This document shows positions 38,249 through 43,870 of a stretch of 64,000 nt of DNA, piece by piece. The DNA is from Clostridia bacterium. Its GTDB lineage: Bacteria; Bacillota; Clostridia; TANB77; CAG-508. How positions within the stretch are numbered: position 1 is the first letter of the stretch; each line of letters starts with the position of its first letter. The stretch is taken from positions 70,470 to 134,469 of the forward strand of contig JAFWDV010000008.1 in assembly GCA_017515985.1 (NCBI GenBank). The letters are read 5' to 3'. The position numbers and the translations under genes were made by a program. Under the pieces are notes generated by a model. That model was not told where the DNA came from and made no database searches. It was given only the letters and a program-made list of their open reading frames with translations.

Positions 38249-38662
38249 TTATTTTGTAAAGCCAATAATGCTGTTTTCTGCAACAATCATAACATCTTCA
38301 TCTAAATTTCCTGTTTTTAGATGCTCATCAATTTCAATTGTATATGCATTATTTGTTATATCTATAATAATACCAGTTTTCCCATTGTTAAGTTCAATAT
38401 GATCGTTTTCGTTATATTCAGTTGTTACAGAGCTATCTTCCGCTTCTTCACTTTCAAGATCCATTATTATATCAATTATATCATCAAATTTTTCTTCTAC
38501 CTTATAAAACTCTTCATCCATACAATTTTCATCTATGTAAGCAAGTATTTGTTGCTCCATCTCATAAAGCTCTTCACTACTATAATCTCTTTCTTCGATG
38601 ATAATTCCCGCTTCTCTACACAAATCTTGTTGCTCTTCAGAAAAATAATCTTGTAATATCAT
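38249..38662 (-). CDS. Acidic protein of unknown function
   Basis: A 137-residue, strongly acidic cytoplasmic protein (many Glu, Asp). The N-terminal half is helical (SEEQQDLCREAGIII, then a long helix), and the C-terminal third (NDHIELNNGKTGIIIDIT) reads like a small beta-barrel of KOW/Tudor type. No known family is recognised. GGAGG precedes the ATG. It sits between spoVAD and spoIIQ, across a palindromic repeat from the latter, so a sporulation link is only positional. Confidence 0.6.
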   Translation of the reverse strand: MILQDYFSEEQQDLCREAGIIIEERDYSSEELYEMEQQILAYIDENCMDEEFYKVEEKFDDIIDIIMDLESEEAEDSSVTTEYNENDHIELNNGKTGIIIDITNNAYTIEIDEHLKTGNLDEDVMIVAENSIIGFTK

Positions 38663-38730
38663 AAACTATCCTCCATAAAAATATATAGTTTAATTTACCA
38701 CATTTAAAACTATAAGTCAAACCGCAAAGA

Positions 38731-38794
38731 AAATTTTGGGGACGGAGGAAAAAATTTTTCGTAGCGAAAATTTTTTCCTCCGTCCCCAAAATTT
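38731..38794. repeat. REP-like palindrome 4 behind spoIIQ
   Basis: Near-perfect inverted arms of about 30 bases (AAATTTTGGGGACGGAGG and its complement) with a very short loop. It starts 15 bases after the spoIIQ stop codon. The same core occurs at 2258, 4194, 8783, 42361 and 43507. Confidence 0.9.
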
Positions 38795-38809
38795 CTCTCT
38801 ATCCATTCT

Positions 38810-39577
38810 TTATTTTAAATACATATTTGGATCAATTTGCTCTCCATTTTTCAAAATTTCAAAATGTAAATGTGATTCATCTAGTATCTCAAAAGAAGCA
38901 GTATTTCCAACAGTACCTATTGTTTGTCCTGCTTTTACTTTTTCACCAATTTTAACAAATTCGGCTGTAAGTAAATTTGAATAAACTGTACTAAAACCAT
39001 TTGCATGTTCAATTACAACCGTTAATCCATATCTAGGATCATTTTTTATTGACTTAATTGTTCCATCTGCAGAAGCAGCAACTACTGTAGTTTTTGGTGC
39101 TTTTATATCTACACCTAAATGCGTAACCCATTCTCCTAATGTATTTGAATACACTAATTTATCTTTAGCATAATTAGTACTAATATTGCCTTTGACTGGA
39201 TAAGAAAAAACTGGATCTTTATTTACAGGCTCTTCTACTTTTTCTTCATTTTTATTATCATTTGTTTTCTTGTCTGCAGAATTTTTATTTGATTTTACCA
39301 CTGAATCTGTAGTATTAGCCTTTGAACTTAATTTTTTAGTTTCATTTACTTTATTTTCAACAGTCTTATTCTCTATTTCATTGAATTCACTACTAGGAAT
39401 CTCTACCGTTAAGACATTTTCCTCAACTTTATTGGTACTAGACATAATTGACTCTTCTTTATTTTGCGCCTCTGCCATTTTTCTGTCATTATTCTTTGCA
39501 AGAGCTATACATATTACAACTAAAGATATAAGAGCAATTCCAATACCCGCACCAATTTTATAAAACTTATTGTTCAT
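38810..39577 (-). CDS. spoIIQ: M23-family peptidase, SpoIIQ
   Basis: SpoIIQ is the forespore membrane protein that forms the SpoIIQ-SpoIIIAH channel and holds the membranes together during engulfment. The 255 residues have one N-terminal membrane segment (about 8-27), a Lys/Asn-rich linker and a LytM/M23 domain (about 130-250) with HLGVD and HLHFE, so the metal ligands are intact. B. subtilis SpoIIQ has lost one, while clostridial SpoIIQ keeps them. Position next to spoIID supports the name. No frameshift is needed to read it. Confidence 0.88.
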   Translation of the reverse strand: MNNKFYKIGAGIGIALISLVVICIALAKNNDRKMAEAQNKEESIMSSTNKVEENVLTVEIPSSEFNEIENKTVENKVNETKKLSSKANTTDSVVKSNKNSADKKTNDNKNEEKVEEPVNKDPVFSYPVKGNISTNYAKDKLVYSNTLGEWVTHLGVDIKAPKTTVVAASADGTIKSIKNDPRYGLTVVIEHANGFSTVYSNLLTAEFVKIGEKVKAGQTIGTVGNTASFEILDESHLHFEILKNGEQIDPNMYLK

Positions 39578-39637
39578 ATTAAACCTCCTTGAAAAACATT
39601 AGTTGTAGTATTTCCAATAAATATAAATTTATACAAA

Positions 39638-40640
39638 TTACATATCTACAATTTCGATATCTGAATAAAAATGTTTTATTATATCTTTATAATTTGATCC
39701 GCTTTTGGCCATACTGTCGGCTCCAGTTTGACTCATTCCAACTCCATGGCCATATCCTACAACAGAAAATTTAATATCATCGTTTTCAATTTTGCACTCA
39801 AACTTAGCAGATTTTAGACCAAATATGGCTCTAACCTCAACGCCAGATAAATTCTGATTTCCAATTTTTATTGTTCTTACTCTTCCGCTATCTGTATATT
39901 CTAAAATTTTTATGCAATCTTGATTGTCAAAATTAATAGAAAAATTTTGGTACCTAGATTTTAGCTTATCTGTAAATTCATTTTTTGATAACTTCACTTC
40001 CGAATTAAATTGCGAATAACCATCCTCTCCAGATGTTTCTACCACTTTTAAATATGGAAAATCTGTACCGCCCCATACATTTACAGGAACCTCAGTTTTT
40101 CCCCCACTATTAGAATGAAAAAAAGCATCTATTACTTCGCCATTATACTTTATTACCTGACCTTTTGTAGAATATACCGCCTGCTCTATCTTAGCCCAAT
40201 TTGCAACTCTATCTTCTTCAGGCCACTTTGACATTCTATCATCCTTTGAAAGCCAAGCCTGGCAACAAGCCGAAGATGTACAAATTGAACCATCACCATG
40301 TTTATTGCTATGAATTATAGTATATAAAGTATATGTTCTTGCAACAACAGCTTGAGCTTTTAAAGCTTCTATATGATAGTCTGCTGGCATCTCTGCCGAT
40401 ACAACGCCGTAACAAATAGTCATCTAAACCAATCTCAGTTGTTTCATTTGTTTCCGTATTTAGTAGTTTTATAGTAGAAAAATTGCTATAATCGTATGGC
40501 TGCTTATCTAATGAGTTTTGTGTGGTTTCTTCAACATTACCAATTGTATCTACAATTTTTGGAAACTGCATTGTAAACAAAAAAGGTATTACAAATACCA
40601 AACAAACTATAATTAATATGTATAAAAAATATTTTCTCAT
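39638..40640 (-). CDS. spoIID: Stage II sporulation protein D, needing a +1 shift at CGG
   Basis: SpoIID is the mother-cell lytic transglycosylase that trims peptidoglycan during engulfment. The zero frame from ATG 40640 gives a membrane segment and ends in GLDDYLL, then reads CGG and diverges. Skipping the C at 40409 continues as GVVSAEMPADYHIEALKAQA, exactly the conserved catalytic region (family EYV-x-GVVA-x-EMP), to a stop at 39638. The joined protein has 333 residues, normal for SpoIID, and ends with VVGYGHGVGMSQTGADSMA. The second frame could also start at ATG 40421-40423 but would lack the membrane anchor. Pseudogene or sequence error are the alternatives to frameshifting. Confidence 0.85.
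40407..40412 (-). other. Putative +1 frameshift site in spoIID (TTA CGG C)
   Basis: Zero frame GAT GAC TAT TTG TTA CGG; continuing in the +1 frame gives TTA (C) GGC GTT GTA, that is L-G-V-V, matching the SpoIID family without gap. The hungry-codon candidate is CGG at 40409-40407. Confidence 0.7.
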
Positions 40641-40659
40641 TTTATATCCTCTTTACTTA

Positions 40660-41386
40660 CTAATTGACTGTACTTGTTAAGATAAGTTTCATACTGTTTA
40701 AAATTCTTTTTTCCATTCTAGAAACTTGCACTTGACTAACACCCATTAAATTAGCGACTTGGCTTTGTGTTCTTCCTCGAAAATACCTTAGCATTATTAT
40801 CTTCTTAGATTTTTCATCCAATCCGTTTATTAAATCTTTCACGGTAATTCTATTAATTATTTCCTTCTCTTCATCAATATTGCTTTTCAGCTTATCCATA
40901 ATTGTTAAATCATCTGAATCACTTATATTTCTATCAATAGATTCTACAGAGTTTGAAGAATCTATTGCAATTAGAATTTCATCTTTACCTACTTTCAAAA
41001 CTTTTGATAGTTCCTCAATTTTAGCCTCTCTTCCCTTCTTATTTACAAATTCGCTCTGCACAATTTTTATTTTATACGATAGCTCTTTTATGCTACGACT
41101 TACCTTTACTGGTCCATCATCTCTTATAAATCTTTTTATTTCTCCTAATATGTATGGTACTGCGTATGTAGATAATTTAACGTCATAATTTGAATCAAAT
41201 CTTTTAATTGATTTGATAAAACCAATACAGCCTATCTGGTATAAATCTTCTATATCATAACCTCTATCCTTGAACCTGGAAACTATACTCCAAATTAAAT
41301 TAGAATTTTCTGTTATAAGGTTAGACATTGCCTCTTTATCACCAGCTCCGTGCTCTTAAAATATCTTCTACCTTATTATCATACAT
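40660..41386 (-). CDS. sigF: RNA polymerase sigma-F factor, needing a +1 shift at CGG
   Basis: SigF is the first forespore-specific sigma factor. ATG 41386 opens MYDNKVEDILRA, then CGG is followed after one codon pair by TGA in the zero frame. Skipping the C at 41350 gives GAGDKEAMSNLITENSNLIW and the whole sigma factor to 40660: DLYQIGCIGFIKSIKRFD and LSTYAVPYILGEIKRFIRDD (region 2), then a region 4 helix-turn-helix QSQVANLMGVSQVQVSRMEK. The joined length is 241 residues, close to family length. A start at ATG 41328 inside the second frame would lack the conserved N-terminal helix. The operon spoIIAA-spoIIAB identifies it as SigF rather than SigG. Confidence 0.88.
41348..41353 (-). other. 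Putative +1 frameshift site in sigF (GCA CGG A)
   Basis: Zero frame ATT TTA AGA GCA CGG AGC TGG TGA; the +1 frame gives GCA (C) GGA GCT GGT GAT AAA GAG. CGG is codon 13. The zero frame would stop after 15 codons. Confidence 0.7.
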
Positions 41387-41394
41387 AAAAAAGT

Positions 41395-41880
41395 TTACCT
41401 ACCTCCAAGTTCCGCCATATCTAGCTCTTTTTCATCTTCTTGGTGCTCTTGCTTTTTTATCAATTTCTTCATTGTAATTTTAGTTCCTAATCCAACAACT
41501 GATTCGATACTTACTTCATCCATAAAACTTTCCATTATGGTAAAGCCCATTCCTGATCTTTCTAAATTAGATTTAGACGTATATAGTGGCTTTCGGGCAA
41601 GCTCAATATTTTCAATGCCTTTACCAGTATCAGATATTTCTATTTCAATTGTATTTGCAAATATTTTAGAAATAATTTTTACAGTCCCTTCTGAATTTTC
41701 GTAGCCATGAATTATTGAATTAGTTACTGCCTCAGAAACAGCAGTTTTAATATCTGCAAGTTCTTCAATTGTTGGGTCTAATTGCGATGCAAACGCTGCC
41801 ACCGTAATACGAGCAAAAGCCTCATTGTTTGATTTACTTGCAAATTCAAGTCTCATTTCGTTTTCATACAATCCATTCAT
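41395..41880 (-). CDS. spoIIAB: Anti-sigma-F factor SpoIIAB
   Basis: SpoIIAB is the GHKL-fold serine kinase that holds SigF inactive and phosphorylates SpoIIAA. The ATP-binding motifs are intact: [14 protein letters not shown] (N box), [10 protein letters not shown] (G1) and [15 protein letters not shown] (G2). The 161 residues are slightly longer than usual owing to a charged tail ending MAELGGR. Notably, this gene reads without interruption although its operon partners spoIIAA and sigF both need a frameshift. GAAAGGA precedes the ATG. Confidence 0.96.
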   Translation of the reverse strand: MNGLYENEMRLEFASKSNNEAFARITVAAFASQLDPTIEELADIKTAVSEAVTNSIIHGYENSEGTVKIISKIFANTIEIEISDTGKGIENIELARKPLYTSKSNLERSGMGFTIMESFMDEVSIESVVGLGTKITMKKLIKKQEHQEDEKELDMAELGGR

Positions 41881-41919
41881 AAAAAAAATCCTTTCAAAAA
41901 AATTTATATCTATTTTTGA

Positions 41920-42241
41920 TTATGAAGCATATTTATCTATTATTGGTATTATTTTTGACACTCCACTCATTTCGAAAATCTTTCTAACGCTCTCATTAAC
42001 ATTTTTCATCTGTGTTGTTCCGTCCAAGCATATTCATCATTTTATACCTTCCGATTACCATACCTATCCCTGCGCTGTCCATGAAAGACACTTTATTAAA
42101 ATCAAATATAATTTTTCTAGGCATGTATCTCGTAATGTCATCATCAATTTTCCTCCTCATTTTATCAGTCGTATGATGGTCTATTTCTTCAGTAATCTCC
42201 ACCAGCAAAGTTTTGTCTCTTTCTAAAAAAACACTATTCAT
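41920..42241 (-). CDS. spoIIAA: Anti-anti-sigma factor SpoIIAA, needing a +1 shift at CGG
   Basis: SpoIIAA is the STAS-domain protein that, when dephosphorylated, frees SigF from SpoIIAB. From ATG 42241 (AAGGAGG upstream) the zero frame reads the STAS core, including S56 in FMDSAGIG, the phosphorylation site. It then meets CGG after MNMLG and stops 7 codons later. Skipping the C at 42022 gives GTTQMKNVNESVRKIFEMSG and a stop at 41920. The joined protein has 106 residues and restores the conserved GG pair. The stretch from GRYK to the last helix then has exactly the same length as in B. subtilis SpoIIAA (22 residues to the KIF/RLF position). Confidence 0.88.
42020..42025 (-). other. Putative +1 frameshift site in spoIIAA (GGA CGG A)
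   Basis: Zero frame ATG CTT GGA CGG AAC AAC; the +1 frame gives GGA (C) GGA ACA ACA CAG ATG. The zero frame ends at TAA shortly after. CGG lies at 42022-42020. Confidence 0.7.
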
Positions 42242-42360
42242 ATTATTCCTCCTTGAAATAGATTGATTCATATTATAGTCTCTTTTTTACGAATTTGATA
42301 TAGCGAAAACGCAGAAGTTTTGGCGTTTTATGGGAAGTTTTCGATATAATTCGACAAACG

Positions 42361-42390
42361 AAATTTTAGGGACGGAGTAAAAAATTTTTT
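42361..42390. repeat. REP-like arm left of island 3
   Basis: AAATTTTAGGGACGGAG followed by TAAAAAATTTTTT, one arm of the GGGACGGA palindrome family. Its inverted partner is more than 1.1 kb away at 43507, on the other side of the RelA/SpoT-like gene. Confidence 0.8.
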
Positions 42391-42417
42391 GAAGAGCCTT
42401 ATGACTGCGCTCTCAAT

Positions 42418-42477
42418 TTTACAATTCAGCGTTTTTATGGTATAATATAAGGACATGGTTACACTTACGTGTTAACC
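42418..42477 (+). promoter_or_regulatory. SigA-type promoter and leader hairpin of island 3
   Basis: TTTACA (42418-42423), a 17-base spacer and TATAAT (42441-42446). The leader then contains GGTTACAC, TTAC, GTGTTAACC (42457-42477), a hairpin with one bulge, before the GAGGTG site of the gene at 42504. Confidence 0.75.
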
Positions 42478-42503
42478 AAATAAAACCAAAGAGGTGTTGT
42501 AAC

Positions 42504-43448
42504 ATGAGCGGCAAAACCTTAAAAACATTGACAAGAGAACTCCTTCTTGAGAAGCTTTGTAATTCCGCCTGGATTGACGAAGCAATCTACTCTTTTACGG
42601 ATGATCTCTTAGATATGTCGGTCAGAGCCAATAACCCCAAAACAGCAAACGAACTCGAGGCATTAGTTCGACTTTTTAGCCAGTACGCCTCGTACCTTCC
42701 ACCGGAACAGTGCAGTCCTACGTTTTGCAATGCAAAACAGGAAAGCATTGATGATTTATCAACTATTCTAAATACGTTGTATGTCATCATCAAGGATTCT
42801 TTCCCTGATGTGCCATTCTCTTCAGATGCTAGAGTAAAAACTCTTGAAGGCTATGAAGAGAAAATCTGGCGGAATGGCTCAACCCCGTGTAGGGCAGAGA
42901 CAAACTTAAAGGATTTGTTGGCACTTTGCTTTGTAGCGTCCGGCCGTACGGCAGAGGAATTTGTCACCGAGTGTTTTTACATTTTCGACCTTGTAGTCGA
43001 TTACTTGGAAAAACACTGTCAATTTCGTGTAATTCCTCATGCAGTAACAAAAGACACTGAAGGATTTGACATTGCAAAGTTTGACCCCAACATCATGTTT
43101 GTACCTACGCAGATTCCAAGTGATTGCAAGCACATTTCGCAATGCAAGAACTACATTGTGACACCTAAAGCAAATGGTTACCAAGGACTTCAGGTATCTA
43201 TGTATTCCCCTCAAAGGAATATGTACCTCGAAATCCAGATAAAAACTCTCATTATGCAGGAAAATAGCAAGTTTTATGAGAGTTCCCATGAGCATGTGTA
43301 CAAGGCTGTAGGCGGAACAGCGCAGGTAGAATCAAAGTTGTTTGACGGTTTTGACTTAAGGAAACTCAATAACCTTCACGGCTTTCGCAGTCGCGACGGT
43401 GAACACTTTATTGATAGACTCGGTCTTATCTTACCGAGATTCTATTAA
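42504..43448 (+). CDS. RelA/SpoT-domain-like protein in a GC-richer island
   Basis: A 314-residue protein whose second half resembles the (p)ppGpp synthetase domain: VKTLEGYEEKIWRN (about 111-124), NLKDLLALCFVASG (134-147), YIVTPKANGYQGLQV (217-231), EIQIKT (243-248) and SSHEHVYKAVG. Several key residues differ from active alarmone synthetases: the Gly and Arg of the D-x-x-G-x-R motif are Ala and Cys, and the His after NGY is Gln. The catalytic-site Glu of EIQIKT is kept. The N-terminal about 105 residues are helical and unrecognised. Activity could be altered (toxic-SAS-like) or lost. Composition is GC-richer, with one CGG codon (R123), its own promoter and terminator, and bracketing palindrome arms. 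Confidence 0.65.
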   Translation: MSGKTLKTLTRELLLEKLCNSAWIDEAIYSFTDDLLDMSVRANNPKTANELEALVRLFSQYASYLPPEQCSPTFCNAKQESIDDLSTILNTLYVIIKDSFPDVPFSSDARVKTLEGYEEKIWRNGSTPCRAETNLKDLLALCFVASGRTAEEFVTECFYIFDLVVDYLEKHCQFRVIPHAVTKDTEGFDIAKFDPNIMFVPTQIPSDCKHISQCKNYIVTPKANGYQGLQVSMYSPQRNMYLEIQIKTLIMQENSKFYESSHEHVYKAVGGTAQVESKLFDGFDLRKLNNLHGFRSRDGEHFIDRLGLILPRFY

Positions 43449-43469
43449 TTAAGTATTTCCTTACTCAAG

Positions 43470-43504
43470 CAGATGGTGTCCATTGGGCACTGTCTGTTTC
43501 TTTA
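43470..43504 (+). terminator. Terminator of island 3
   Basis: CAGA-TG-GTGTCC, ATT, GGGCAC-TG-TCTG, then TTTCTTTATT. The stem pairs with one wobble, like the terminators of the other islands in strength and GC content. Confidence 0.8.
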
Positions 43505-43506
43505 TT

Positions 43507-43538
43507 GAAAATTTTTTTCCTCCGTCCCCAAAATTTTA
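43507..43538. repeat. REP-like arm right of island 3
   Basis: AAAATTTTTTT followed by CCTCCGTCCCCAAAATTTT, in inverted orientation to the arm at 42361. Together they bracket the RelA/SpoT-like gene. Confidence 0.85.
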
Positions 43539-43539
43539 T

Positions 43540-43780
43540 TTGACATTATGTAAACAAAATGATATAATATATATAGGTCAGAACGAGTAAAGAGGTTTAC
43601 TCTCAGGGCCATCTCTTCTATAGCTATTCCGTTACTAAGTTTGCGAGTTTCTGAAAACTCTTGTGAATGGATTTTAGTGTAATTGGGTAATAGTAAATTA
43701 AAAGAAAAGGAGGAATTTAATGGAAGAGGTTATTTAGAACTCTAACAAACTTTATAGAAAAGGTTGTTAGGGTTCTTTAT
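43540..43780 (+). ncRNA. Orphan leader-like RNA with consensus promoter, mini-ORF and terminator
   Basis: TTGACA (43540-43545), a 17-base spacer and TATAAT (43563-43568) start a transcript with several hairpins: GAGTAAA/TTTACTC near 43589, GAGTTT/AAACTC near 43650, and TTACTAA pairing with TTAGTGTAA. An AAGGAGG site precedes a five-codon ORF, ATG GAA GAG GTT ATT TAG (43720-43737). The stop is followed at once by GAACTCTAACAA...TTGTTAGGGTTC and a T-run (to 43780). This is the architecture of an attenuation leader, but only a convergent valS lies downstream. The 43449-43870 gap holds no other gene. No known riboswitch family is recognised. Confidence 0.5.
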
Positions 43781-43804
43781 TTATGTCAAAAATAGAACAA
43801 AAAA

Positions 43805-43845
43805 GATTCTAAATTATTCAATTTAAACTCAAATAATTTAGAACC
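43805..43845. terminator. Bidirectional terminator after valS
   Basis: GATTCTAAATTATT pairs with AATAATTTAGAACC around a 13-base loop, with T-runs on both strands; it ends valS on the minus strand. Confidence 0.85.
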
Positions 43846-43870
43846 ATTTTTCTTTTTTATAAATTAATTT

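Noticed and set aside
39638..42241. Simple pseudogenes in spoIIAA, sigF and spoIID
   Set aside because: All other parts of the three proteins are well conserved, only one base is extra in each, and the codon context is the same (NNA CGG). Random decay would also produce stops and deletions. It cannot be fully excluded without resequencing.
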